64,000 nt of DNA from Mycolicibacterium neworleansense (GCF_001245615.1 NZ_CWKH01000003.1:992001-1056000), one strand, 5' to 3'. Positions 33,051 through 42,900 are shown, counted from the first letter of the stretch. Numbers and translations: made by a program. Notes: generated from the sequence alone by a model not told the origin.

Positions 33051-35003
33051 ATGTCTGCACACGTCGAGCAGTTGGAGTTTCAAGCGGAGGCACGCCAACT
33101 CCTGGAGTTGCTGGTGCACTCGGTCTACTCCAACAAGGATTCCTTTCTTCGGGAGCTGATCTCGAATGCGTCGGACGCCCTGGACAAGCTCCGCCTCGAA
33201 ACTCTGCGGAACAAGGACCTGACCGCCGACATCTCCGACCTCCACATCGACATCGAGGTGGGGCGGGATCCACGGACCCTGACCGTGCGTGACAACGGCA
33301 TCGGGATGACGCACGACGAAGTTGTGGCGCTGATCGGCACGCTCGCGAAGTCCGGAACCGCGGAGCTGCGTCAGCAATTGCAGGAAGCCAAGCAGGCGGC
33401 CGCCTCCGAGGAATTGATCGGACAGTTCGGCGTCGGCTTCTACTCGACGTTCATGGTGGCGGACAAGGTTGAACTGCTCACCCGCAAGGCCGGCGAGAGT
33501 GGAGCCACCCGATGGGTGTCGAGCGGCGACGGCACCTACACCATCGAGTCCGTCGATGACGCTCCGCAGGGCACATCGGTCACGCTGCACCTGAAACCCG
33601 AAGATGTCGAGGATCAACTTCACGACTACACCGCTGAGCACAAGATCAGAGAGCTCGTCAAGAAGTACTCCGACTTCATCGCCTGGCCCGTACGCATGCA
33701 GGTCGAACAACGTACGCCGGCCCCTGAGGAAGGCGGTCCGGACACCGTCACGGTCGAAACTCAGACGCTCAACTCGATGAAGGCGTTGTGGGCCAAGCCC
33801 AAAGACGAGGTTTCCGAGGAGGAATACCACGAGTTCTACAAGCACATCGCCCACGCCTGGGACGATCCGCTCGCGATCATCTCGATGAGGGGAGAGGGCA
33901 GCTTCGAGTACCAGGCCTTGTTGTTCATCCCGTCACACGCCCCATTCGACATGTTCACCAGGGACGCCAGGACCGGGGTCCAGCTCTATATCAAGCGCGT
34001 CTTCGTCATCGGAGATTGCGAAGAACTCATGCCCGGTTACCTGCGCTTCGTCAAGGGCGTGGTGGATGCACAGGGCATGTCACTCAACGTCTCCCGCGAG
34101 ATCCTGCAGCAGGATCGGCAGGTCACGGCAATCCGTCGCCGGCTGACCAAGAAGGTCCTGTCGACAATCACGGATCTGAAGTCCGGCAAGCCCGAGGACT
34201 ACCGCATCTTCTGGGAGCAATTCGGCGCTGTCCTCAAGGAGGGCCTGATATCCGACCTGGACAATCAGGACACGCTGCTGCGGGTGTCGTCCTTCTTCTC
34301 CACCTTCTCCGACGCAGAGGGCGCCGAGAGGCTCACGACGCTGCCCGAGTACGTCGAGCGGATGAAGGATGGTCAGGAACAGATCTTCTACGCCACCGGA
34401 CCATCTGCCGAGCAACTTCTGAAGTCACCGCACCTGGAGGCATTCAAGGCCAAAGGTTACGAGGTCCTGCTGCTCACGGACCCGGTCGACGAGATCTGGG
34501 TGACTTCGGTGCCTGAATTCGACGGCAAGCCGCTGCAGTCGGTGGCCAAAGGTGAGATCGACCTCGACTCCGACGAGGACAAGGCCGCGCATGAGGCCGA
34601 GCGAGAGGCGCAGCAGCAAGAGTTCGCCGGCCTTGTGGCCTGGTTGAAGGAGACGCTGACCGAGCGGGTCTCGGAAGTGCGATTGTCCAGTAGGTTGACC
34701 GAGTCTCCGGCCTGCCTGATAACCCCCACGTTCGGCATCACGCCGACGCTGGCACGCATCTACCGGGCCTCAGGACAGGTTGTCCCGACCGGAAAACGGA
34801 TCCTCGAACTCAACCCGAGCCATCCACTGGTCACCGGCTTGCGGGAGGCGTACAAGACGGGCGGAGACGACGCTCATTCGCATCGACTCGCTGAGACCGC
34901 CGAATTGCTCTACGGCACAGCCCTTCTTGCCGAGGGCGGGGTGCCCGACGACCCTGCCAAGTTCGCCGGACTGCTCGCCGACCGCTTGGCACGCACGGTG
35001 TAA
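33051..35003 (+). CDS. htpG: Hsp90-family chaperone HtpG
   Basis: 650 residues from the ATG at 33051, chosen because MSAHVEQLEFQAEARQLL is the conserved mycobacterial HtpG start; the open frame begins nine codons earlier. The N-terminal GHKL ATPase site is intact: LISNASDAL (about residue 40), DNGIGMT (about 82) and GQFGVGFYS (about 124). The middle domain (RVFVIGDCEELMPGYLRFVKG region) and C-terminal dimerisation domain are full length. It is an ATP-dependent chaperone in the cytosol. Here it lies between two giant NRPS genes, divergent from NRPS C and co-directional with an acyltransferase 82 bases downstream. In E. coli, Hsp90 is reported to be needed for colibactin and yersiniabactin megasynthases, so a folding role for these NRPSs is possible. 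Confidence 0.95.
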   Translation: MSAHVEQLEFQAEARQLLELLVHSVYSNKDSFLRELISNASDALDKLRLETLRNKDLTADISDLHIDIEVGRDPRTLTVRDNGIGMTHDEVVALIGTLAKSGTAELRQQLQEAKQAAASEELIGQFGVGFYSTFMVADKVELLTRKAGESGATRWVSSGDGTYTIESVDDAPQGTSVTLHLKPEDVEDQLHDYTAEHKIRELVKKYSDFIAWPVRMQVEQRTPAPEEGGPDTVTVETQTLNSMKALWAKPKDEVSEEEYHEFYKHIAHAWDDPLAIISMRGEGSFEYQALLFIPSHAPFDMFTRDARTGVQLYIKRVFVIGDCEELMPGYLRFVKGVVDAQGMSLNVSREILQQDRQVTAIRRRLTKKVLSTITDLKSGKPEDYRIFWEQFGAVLKEGLISDLDNQDTLLRVSSFFSTFSDAEGAERLTTLPEYVERMKDGQEQIFYATGPSAEQLLKSPHLEAFKAKGYEVLLLTDPVDEIWVTSVPEFDGKPLQSVAKGEIDLDSDEDKAAHEAEREAQQQEFAGLVAWLKETLTERVSEVRLSSRLTESPACLITPTFGITPTLARIYRASGQVVPTGKRILELNPSHPLVTGLREAYKTGGDDAHSHRLAETAELLYGTALLAEGGVPDDPAKFAGLLADRLARTV

Positions 35004-35085
35004 GACGCGTCATTCCAGCCAATTCGGAGTGTGGTTTCGTCGCAATTGCCGAGTGAAACCGCCTTCAGGCTCGTACCGTACAAAA

Positions 35086-36420
35086 ATGAGCAATGTACTG
35101 GATGTGCTCGATCAGACCATGTTCGACCTCGGACAGGCGACAGGTTCGGAAACCCTGCTGCAGTGTGTTTGGGTGTATGACCGGCCGATCGACATCGACG
35201 GTCTGCGGCAATTCCACGAGCATCTTCAGAGGGGACGGCTATCCCGCTGCATCGGGCGGTCACCATTGTCGTTCGGTCGCCATCGCTGGGTAGCACCCGA
35301 GAACCCATCCGACCTCGAGGTCGTCGAGACAGCCAGGCCGCGTGAAGAATTCGACGACTGGCTCGACGAGCAGGTCAACAGCCCACTCGATCTTGAGCAC
35401 GGACCGGGCTGGCACCTTGCGGTGCTCCCCTTCACCGACGGCGGCACGGGCGTGAGCTTGGTCATCTCGCACTGTCTCACCGACGGTGTCGGGCTGTGGG
35501 AGGCCGTGGCCGATGCGGCACTCGGCCGCGACGACGCGATCACCTGGCCGACTACCGCATCACGCGGGCGGTGGCAGGCCATCCGCGAAGATGTCGGCCA
35601 AACTGTGAGCGATATCCCGTCCATCGGCCGTGCCGTCGTCGCCTCGATGCGGATGGGGCGTGGCGGTAACAGTTCCGAAGCTGCCGCGCCACCCAGTACC
35701 GCATCACCCGCACCAGCTCCTGAAGCCGACGAATCCCACCTTCTCCCAACGGCAACGATCTTCGTCGACGCCGATGAGTGGGACGCCCGCGCAAGTGCAC
35801 TCGGCGGGACCCGCAACACACTGCTTGTGGGACTGGCAGCTCGCCTCGCCCAGCGCGCGGGGCGGGTTGCGGCCGACGGCTCTGTGGTCGTAACGCTGCC
35901 GGTCAACAAGCGCGCCGCAGACGATACCCGCGCCAACGCGCTCGGCGGCGTGCGCGCCACAGTCGACCCGACGTCAGCAACGACAGACCTGACCGGGATT
36001 CGAACGGCAGTCAAACAAGCCTTGATTCGCCACTCGGAGGAACCCGACCCCCAGCAGGTAGTGAATGCTCTGGTTCCGCTCTTGTCTCAGCGGCTTCTCA
36101 AAGCCGCCCGCGGCGCGACAAGAGGCAACCCGTTCAATCTGGTCGGTGCGTCGAACGTCGGTGTGATCGACGCCGCCGCCAACCGTCCAGACGGCACAAA
36201 CGCCGACGCCTTCGCGTTGAGGCTTCACCACCTCGGTGTAGCCACGTCGACGCTGCACCGGTACGGCGGAGTCCAGACGATGCTGTCGGGAGCAGTGGAC
36301 GGACGGATCTTTGTCTCGTTGGTCTCGACTCTGCCGGACCGCCTGAACACGAACGATGAATTGCGACGGGAGCTTTCAACCACCTTGAGTGAGTTCTCGC
36401 TCAGCGGCGCGCATCTCTGA
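35086..36420 (+). CDS. Condensation-fold acyltransferase (PapA/WES-like), copy 1
   Basis: 444 residues from the ATG at 35086 (MSNVLDVLDQTMFDLG), chosen because the paralogue at 37176-38567 aligns from this point; the open frame extends far upstream inside htpG. Seen: the condensation/acyltransferase active-site motif SHCLTDGVGL (HxxxDG, about residue 126), a hydrophobic region NTLLVGLAARLA (about residue 245) and a late NLVGASNVGVID. The family uses the His to transfer an acyl group from CoA or a carrier to a hydroxyl or amine; PapA proteins and wax-ester/diacylglycerol synthases are the mycobacterial examples. Placed in a lipopeptide locus, O-acylation (probably O-acetylation) of threonine side chains is a reasonable role. 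The acyl donor cannot be read from the sequence. Confidence 0.8.
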   Translation: MSNVLDVLDQTMFDLGQATGSETLLQCVWVYDRPIDIDGLRQFHEHLQRGRLSRCIGRSPLSFGRHRWVAPENPSDLEVVETARPREEFDDWLDEQVNSPLDLEHGPGWHLAVLPFTDGGTGVSLVISHCLTDGVGLWEAVADAALGRDDAITWPTTASRGRWQAIREDVGQTVSDIPSIGRAVVASMRMGRGGNSSEAAAPPSTASPAPAPEADESHLLPTATIFVDADEWDARASALGGTRNTLLVGLAARLAQRAGRVAADGSVVVTLPVNKRAADDTRANALGGVRATVDPTSATTDLTGIRTAVKQALIRHSEEPDPQQVVNALVPLLSQRLLKAARGATRGNPFNLVGASNVGVIDAAANRPDGTNADAFALRLHHLGVATSTLHRYGGVQTMLSGAVDGRIFVSLVSTLPDRLNTNDELRRELSTTLSEFSLSGAHL

Positions 36421-36424
36421 ACGA

Positions 36425-36440
36425 CCCTGGACCGGCAGGG
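36425..36440. terminator. Small hairpin between convergent genes
   Basis: CCCTG-6 bases-CAGGG in the 48-base gap between the convergent acyltransferase and ICMT-like genes. The position fits a bidirectional terminator, but the stem is short and there is no T-run. Confidence 0.3.
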
Positions 36441-36468
36441 CCTCGACAAAGGCTCGGAGGCTCAACAG

Positions 36469-37143
36469 TCACCAGACGAGTGGTACGAGCCGGTAGTGCA
36501 CCTTCTGCGTGTATTCCCCATACCCGGCGAGTTGCTGCCGAAGCAGCTTCTCTTCGTCCTGGATGCGGAAGGCGTAGATGACCAGGACGGGAATGAGAAC
36601 AGCCAGCCCCCACCAGGAACCGAGTGCGAGCGGCATTCCCGCCACCATGAGCAGCGCCCCCATGTACATCGGATGCCGGACGAGCCCATAGAGGCCGGTG
36701 GAGACCAGCTTCTGCTCCGACTCGACGGTGATGTTGGCCGACGCGTAGCTGTTCTGGACGATCGTGAAGATCGTGATCACGAGACCGATCGCGAACATCA
36801 CGTTGCCGATCCATGACACGGCGGTGGGCACCGGGGACCAACCGAAGCGATGGTCGAGGCCACAGAACACCGGAAGCCCGACGGACAACACCGCGATGAC
36901 GACGAGTACCGCCTTCTGCACCGGTCTCGACTCGGCCTTCTGTCCAACGCGCATGCGGCGCTCGACAACTGCCTTGTCCTTCCTCAACAAGTAGACGGTA
37001 GACAGAATCGCCATGACCGAGTACACGGCCAGAAAAACCCATGCCTGCCAGTAGTTGAACGTTCCCGCCGGCACGAACAGCAGCGCGCCCAATGCCGCGA
37101 GACCGAGAACTGATTGGATAGCCACCCGGAGATTGGTGCCCAT
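36469..37143 (-). CDS. ICMT-family integral membrane carboxyl methyltransferase (copy 2)
   Basis: 224 residues, a clear paralogue of 17595-18260. It has about five TM segments, then STGLYGLVRHPMYMG (about 143-157), PLALGSWWGL, RIQDEEKLL, GYGEYTQKVHYR and LVPLVW at the end, the SAM-binding signature of isoprenylcysteine carboxyl methyltransferases. An AGGAGG lies six bases before the ATG. It is 32 bases downstream of an acyltransferase gene that itself follows NRPS B and its thioesterase on the same strand, so these read as one operon of assembly, release and tailoring. Methyl-ester formation on the peptide C-terminus is the inferred role; the two copies pair one with each NRPS line. Confidence 0.85.
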   Translation of the reverse strand: MGTNLRVAIQSVLGLAALGALLFVPAGTFNYWQAWVFLAVYSVMAILSTVYLLRKDKAVVERRMRVGQKAESRPVQKAVLVVIAVLSVGLPVFCGLDHRFGWSPVPTAVSWIGNVMFAIGLVITIFTIVQNSYASANITVESEQKLVSTGLYGLVRHPMYMGALLMVAGMPLALGSWWGLAVLIPVLVIYAFRIQDEEKLLRQQLAGYGEYTQKVHYRLVPLVW

Positions 37144-37175
37144 GTCATCCTCCTACTTGTGGGATTCGGGGACGC

Positions 37176-38567
37176 TCAAAGATGCGTGCCGGTCAGCGAA
37201 AAATCGTTCAATGCCTGTGAAAGGTCTTGCTTCAACCGCTCATTCGTGTTGACTCGGTCGGGTAGATATGAATGGGCTGAGACAAATACCTGCCCGTTCG
37301 CTCGGCCGGAGAGAAATGACTGAGTCCCGCCGAACCGGTGCAGCATCGCCTCTGTCAGCCCTAGGTGCGGGAGGACTTTCACGGCGAAGTAGTCGGCGTC
37401 CGTACCATCGGCCCGGCTGGCGGCCGGGTTGACCACACCGAGGTTGGACGAACCGACCTGGTTCACCGAACCGACACGGGAAGTGGCCCCGAGAAACCGC
37501 TTGGGTAACAGCGGAATGATGGCATTCACTGCCAGCTCCTCGTCGGGGACTTCCCCGTGACGGATCAGCGCTTGTTTGACCGAGGCGCGGATCTCGCGCA
37601 GGTCCGTGGTCGCAAGCGCAGGGTCGACCGATAGGGCCACACTGCTTCTCGCGTTGGCGCGGGTATCTCCGTCGGCGCGCTGATTGACGGGCATCGTGAC
37701 GATCACCGATCCGTCCGCGCCGACACGTCCTGCGCGATGGGCGAGCCGAGCCGCCAACCCCACGAGAAGAGTGTTGCTGGTCCCGCCCAGCGCCTCTGCG
37801 CGAGAATCCCATTCGCCGGCATCGACGAGGACCGTTGCCATCGGGACCCGGATCGATTCGTCGGAAACGGCGGCTTGTGCAGGTGACGCGACAGTCGTCG
37901 AAGTGGCCGGGGTTGTCGCCCCCTCCCGGCTGCGCCGGGCGAGCCGAATCGCTGCGACAAAGCCCCGCGCCATCGCGGGGATGTCGCGCACGGTTTGCCA
38001 GGTGTCCTGCATGCGGGCTTGCCAACGACCGCGCGATGCGGCAGCAGGCCAGCTGATCGGGTCGTCACGGCCGAGTGCAGCATCAGCCAGTGCCTCGCAC
38101 AGCCCGACGCCATCGATGAGGCAATGTGACACGACCAAGCTCACACCTGAGCCTCCATCGGTGAATGGGAGCACCGCAAGGTGCCAGCCGGGCCCGTGCT
38201 CGCAATCGAGCGGAGTATCGATCTGCTCGTCTAGCCAGTCGTCGAATTCTTCACGGGGTCTGGCTGTCTCGATGATCTCGATCTCGGAGAAATTCTCCGA
38301 TGCCACCCAGCGGTGCCGGCCGAACGACAGCGGTGACCGCTCGATGCCGCGGGACAGACGCCCCCGCCGAAGATGGTCGTGGAACTGCTGAAGACCTGTG
38401 ATGTCGACCGGGCGGTCATAAATCCAGACGCTCTGGAGCAGGCTGTTGACTCCTATCGCCAGCCCGAGATCAAACGTACGCTGGTCGAGCACATCGAGGA
38501 CGTTGCTGATGTTTGGAACTGTATCCGCGTTGCATTCACGCGTCTCGTGTTTGTAAGTGGTCCGCAT
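37176..38567 (-). CDS. Condensation-fold acyltransferase (PapA/WES-like), copy 2
   Basis: 463 residues from the ATG at 38567; similarity to the copy at 35086-36420 begins at residue 21 (SNVLDVLDQRTFDLG). No ATG or GTG lies at that point, so the short N-terminal extension is probably real. Active-site motif SHCLIDGVGL (HxxxDG, about residue 147), then NTLLVGLAARLAHRAG and SSNLGVVN. It is on the same strand just downstream of the NRPS B thioesterase (62 bases) and upstream of an ICMT-like gene. The two paralogues resemble each other throughout. If the product carries two O-acetyl-threonines, the two enzymes could each serve one site, or one could serve each NRPS line. Confidence 0.8.
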   Translation of the reverse strand: MRTTYKHETRECNADTVPNISNVLDVLDQRTFDLGLAIGVNSLLQSVWIYDRPVDITGLQQFHDHLRRGRLSRGIERSPLSFGRHRWVASENFSEIEIIETARPREEFDDWLDEQIDTPLDCEHGPGWHLAVLPFTDGGSGVSLVVSHCLIDGVGLCEALADAALGRDDPISWPAAASRGRWQARMQDTWQTVRDIPAMARGFVAAIRLARRSREGATTPATSTTVASPAQAAVSDESIRVPMATVLVDAGEWDSRAEALGGTSNTLLVGLAARLAHRAGRVGADGSVIVTMPVNQRADGDTRANARSSVALSVDPALATTDLREIRASVKQALIRHGEVPDEELAVNAIIPLLPKRFLGATSRVGSVNQVGSSNLGVVNPAASRADGTDADYFAVKVLPHLGLTEAMLHRFGGTQSFLSGRANGQVFVSAHSYLPDRVNTNERLKQDLSQALNDFSLTGTHL

Positions 38568-38629
38568 TTGGCGATCACCGTCCCCACGTCAGCCGCTCAA
38601 CGCCTGTGCGCCAGAGCATCGTTACGAAA

Positions 38630-39742
38630 CTATTCCGAGGTTCTTTCCAGGACAGACTTGAGCTGTTCGATGTACCCACTCAGTGCTTCCGGAGTGAACA
38701 TTTCGAAGTGGGTGCAGTCCACCGGTCGCACCGTGATGTTCCCGGAAACATAAGGGCGCCAACTGTGCAGAAGCGCTCTGGCCGCCCTGCGGTTACGCAG
38801 CCGCGCCAACTTCGACATGAGCCCATCCCCGCTGGTCTCCTCGCACCGAGGACGGGCAGCCGAGAACATCACGACATCACCATCAAACAGTTCAGGCCGA
38901 TGGTCGAGCAACAACAACTGACCCGAGCTCACACTGCGCGCCATGAATTCGACCAACTGCCGCGACGGAGGACTGGCCCCGTGCCGAGCAAAGATATCGG
39001 CCACCCGCGAATACGTCAGCAGCCCAAAATGCATCGGAATCCGGACCTTGTTGGTCCGCAGGATGTAATCCAGAACCCATCCTTCGGCCACCGCCTGATT
39101 CTGCGCGATCTTCCTGGTGATGCTCTTCCAGAATCTGTTCGGGTTCAACAGGCCGTCGAGCAACACCAACCGCTCAACCTCACACCCGCGCCGCTGAAGC
39201 TCCACAGCCAATGCATGAGCGACCACACCACCGAATGACCAGCCCAGAATCCGATACGGCCCAACCGGATACAAGTCCTGCAGCCGATCTGCGTAGTTCG
39301 CCGCCATACCCTGGATGGACAGCGCTTCGGCCTCACCGTCGGCTGAAGCTCGGTTGATACCGACGATCGGGCCATCGACATACTGGCCCAATGCCCGATA
39401 CGACCAACTCAACCCGAAACCGTCATGGACACAACACAACGGAACACCTTCACCCGCCTTCAGAATCTCGACCGGGACCACTTCTTGCGAACTCTCATCC
39501 CGACCGACCTGCGCAGCCAAACTGCGCACCGTCGGTGTCTCGAACACCGAACGAACCGCAAGATCGGCATCCAGGCAGGTGTTGATCGCATTGACCAACC
39601 GAGTCGCAGACAGTGAATCTCCGCCCAGATCGAAGAAGGAATCGTCGACCCCGACCCGCTCCAGCCCGAGCACCTGGGCGTAGATCCCAGTGAGGATTTC
39701 CTCGGTGGCTCGCCGGAGCACGCTACTGCCGAGCATCGACAT
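38630..39742 (-). CDS. Detached carrier-thioesterase protein (end of NRPS B)
   Basis: Encodes the T domain ([16 protein letters not shown]) and a type I thioesterase with GWSFGG (about 39230), [13 protein letters not shown] and the catalytic His in CTHFEMF (about 38710). It should be the C-terminus of NRPS B but is in another frame. The open frame begins at an ATG at 39781; ATGs at 39742 and 39736 lie just upstream of the NRPS B stop (39723-39725) and could allow coupled re-initiation, giving about 370 residues. So it may be a working stand-alone T-TE protein, or the dead end of a broken gene. The thioesterase is nearly identical to that of NRPS C, and the T domain is identical over 182 bases to T1 of NRPS C. 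It should release the finished lipopeptide as an acid. Confidence 0.75.
   Translation of the reverse strand: MSMLGSSVLRRATEEILTGIYAQVLGLERVGVDDSFFDLGGDSLSATRLVNAINTCLDADLAVRSVFETPTVRSLAAQVGRDESSQEVVPVEILKAGEGVPLCCVHDGFGLSWSYRALGQYVDGPIVGINRASADGEAEALSIQGMAANYADRLQDLYPVGPYRILGWSFGGVVAHALAVELQRRGCEVERLVLLDGLLNPNRFWKSITRKIAQNQAVAEGWVLDYILRTNKVRIPMHFGLLTYSRVADIFARHGASPPSRQLVEFMARSVSSGQLLLLDHRPELFDGDVVMFSAARPRCEETSGDGLMSKLARLRNRRAARALLHSWRPYVSGNITVRPVDCTHFEMFTPEALSGYIEQLKSVLERTSE
38901..39535 (-). repeat. Thioesterase segment nearly identical to NRPS C
   Basis: Matches 18567-19201 at a constant offset of 20334, with long runs of identity (for instance 39104-39535) broken by a short divergent stretch around 38985-39055. 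This points to recent duplication or gene conversion between the two thioesterases. Confidence 0.88.
39528..39709 (-). repeat. Swapped carrier-domain cassette at the end of NRPS B
   Basis: By eye identical over 182 bases to 29991-30172 (T1 of NRPS C), while the flanking DNA on both sides matches the last module of NRPS C instead. The T domain has therefore been replaced as a cassette. Its 5' edge in coding direction is exactly where the frameshift lies. Confidence 0.9.
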
Positions 39743-39912
39743 ACCCCGGCACCGGCAGAGCCCGACGATCCAACTTCCCATTCACCGTCAACGGCAAGGT
39801 GTCCAACACCATCACAGCTGCCGGAACCATATACGCCGGCAATCGCTGCGTCAGCTGCGCCCGCAGCGCCGCCGGATCCACTGTCCCGCTGATTGACTCG
39901 GTGACATAACCG
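39710..39912 (-). repeat. A4 C-terminal segment identical to NRPS C except for a stop codon
   Basis: Matches 19378-19580 with one difference by eye: A to C at 39723 (T to G in the coding strand), which turns a Tyr codon TAT into TAG and ends NRPS B. The offset changes by 2 at 39709/39710, showing a two-base loss at the cassette edge. Confidence 0.85.
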
Positions 39913-42900
39913 ACCAGGCGCTTGTCGCCGGGCCGGTCCTCACGGGCGATCACCACCGCCTGCTGCACACCCTCCACATCAGCCAACGCCGACTGGATCT
40001 CACCCAACTCAATGCGATAGCCACGGATCTTCACCTGATCATCAGCCCGCCCAGCATACCGCAACTGTCCATCAGCGCCCCAGCGCACCAGGTCCCCGGT
40101 CCGGTACATCCGAGCACCAGATCCGCCGAAAGGACACGCCACAAACCGCGACCCGGTCAACCCACCCCGACCCAAATACCCACTCGCCACACCAGAACCA
40201 GCCACATACAACTCACCAACCACCCCCGGCACCACCGGACGCAACCACCGATCCAAGACAAACAACGCCGCGCCCGGCACCGGCACCCCAATCGGCACCG
40301 CCTTCGACCCCGCCACCAGCGGCGCACTGAACGACGTGTACCACGTCTCCGTCGGCCCGTAGCCGTTGATCATCACCCGGCCCGGCGCCCACCGATCCAC
40401 CAACTCCGCAGGACACGCCTCACCAGCCACCACCAACGCCGTCGACTCCAAACCATCCGACGACAACGCCGCCGCAGCAGACGGCGTCTGGTTCAACACC
40501 GTCACATGCTCGGCAACCAGCAAGTCGTGCAACTCATCCGGCGAAGCCACCACCGCATCAGGCACCACCACCAGACGGCCACCACTCAGCAGCGCACCGA
40601 AAATCTCCCACACCGACACATCAAACGCATACGAATGCCACTGCGACCACACCCCCACAGACGGCAAACCCACATCCAGCTCATCGAAAAGTCGGGTTAC
40701 GTTCTGATGGGTAACCGCAACGCCCTTCGGAACACCCGTCGTCCCCGAGGTGTAGATCACGTACGCAACATCATCCGCAGCCGGCGCCGGCAGCGCAGTA
40801 CTAGACTGAGCATCAACCCGCCGATCCCTCACATCGATGACTTCAACCCCGCAGGCACGCAGACGCTCACTCAGAGCACCGCCGCTCAGCGCGGCGACTG
40901 GCTTGGCGTCGCCGACCATGACCGCGATCCGGGAATCGGGATGCACCGGATCGATCGGCACATACGCCGCCCCCGACTTCAACACCGCCAGAATCGAGAC
41001 GATCGCCTCAACCGAACGATTGAGGAACAACGCCACGCACTCACCCGGCCCCGCGCCCACACCAACCAACAAACGCGCCAACCGATTCGACGCCCCATCC
41101 AACTCCCGATACGACCACGAACGGCCATCGAAAGTCAGCGCCGCAGCATCCGGGCTACCAGCCACCTGTCGCGCAAACACCTCCGGAATCGAGCCCCTAC
41201 CACTCACAGGCGCCAACAACGCCGCCCGGTTGCCGACCACATCCAAACGAGCATGCTCGACAACGTCCAACACATCGATCGACGACACCCGCCGAGCCGA
41301 ATCCACCGTCATCGCCACCAACACCCGCTGCAACCGCGCAATCAGCCCCTCGATAGTCGCCGCATCGAACACATCAGTACGAAACTCCACCGAACCACCG
41401 ATACCCGCCGAAGCACCCTGCGCATCGAACCTCTCGCCCAGGGCGAAGACCAGATCCATCCGCGCGGTGTGAGTTTCGGCCATCAGCGGTGCCGCATACA
41501 CATCGCCCAGTGCCGACTCGGCATCGGGTGCACTGACGGGGTTCTGCCAGGCCAGCATCACCTGGATCAACGGGTGATGGGTAAGACTGCGCGTCGGATT
41601 GAGTCTCTCGACGAGAACCTCGAACGGCACGTCCTGATGCTCGTAGGCGGCCAGGCTGCGCTGCCGCACCTGCCCGACCAGTTCGCCGACGGTGGGATCG
41701 GCGGCCAGGTCGACCCGCAACACGAGCGTGTTGACGAAGAACCCGACCAGCTCGTCGAGGGCGGGATCGTTACGTCCGGCGATCGGGAACCCCACCGCCA
41801 CATCGGAACTGGCACTCAGATTCGACAGCAGGACCGCGAGTGCGGCTTGCAGCACGATGAAACTGGTCGCGTTGTGCTCGCGCGCCACCCGCGCCACCTG
41901 CTGCTGCAACTCCGCCGGCCACTCCACTTCCACGACAGCGCCCTGGTAATCGGCGACCGCCGGATACGGCCGATCTGTCGGCAATTCGAGGCGATCAGGC
42001 AGTCCGGCCAACGCGTCCTGCCAGTAGGCGAGTTGTCCGGCGATCCGGCTCCCGGGATCCGACAGCTCCCCGAGCTGCTCGCGCTGCCACAGTGTGTAGT
42101 CCACATACTGCACCGGGAGGGGAGACCACTCCGGTGCCTGCCCGCCGCACCGAGCTGCATAAGCGGCGGCCACATCTCGGGCGAGTGGGGCGAAAGACCA
42201 AGCATCACCAGCGATGTGGTGGAGCACCGCGACCAGCAGATGCTCATTCTCAGAAACGCGGAAAATCCTTACGCAGATCGGGATCTCAGCTTTCAGATCG
42301 AACGGATGCCGCACAGCTGCGTCGACGGCGTCGGCCAACTGGTCTGCCGGCCACGCTGATGCATCGATCTCCTGCCACCCGAGATCAGCATGCGCGGCGG
42401 GGATCACCGACTGTCGAGGAACACCGTCGACCTCGGGAAAGACCGTGCGCAGACTCTCATGCCGGACAACCACATCGGCCAGCGCCAAGCCGAGTGCATC
42501 GACGTCCAATCCGGTGACTCGATACATCATCGGCATGTTGTAAATCGGTGACGGACCGTGTAATTGGTCCAGGAACCACAGCCGCTGCTGGGAGTACGAC
42601 AACGGCAGCACGGTCGGCCGCGGCATAGGCGCCAACGGAGTCCGTCCGCCCGTTCCCGTGGCGATTCGCGCCTCCAGCTGAGCCACGGTCGGTGCGTCGA
42701 AGACCGCGCGTACTGCCAGGTCGGTGTCGAAAGCGGTATTGACGGCGTTGATCAGCCTGATCGCTGACAGCGAGTCACCGCCTAGATCGAAGAACGAGTC
42801 GTCGACGCCGACCCGGTCCAGCCCCAACACTTGGGCGAAGATGCCGACCAGAATCTCCCCGGTCGGGGTGGCCGGTGCACGGTAACTGTCGGCGTCGATG

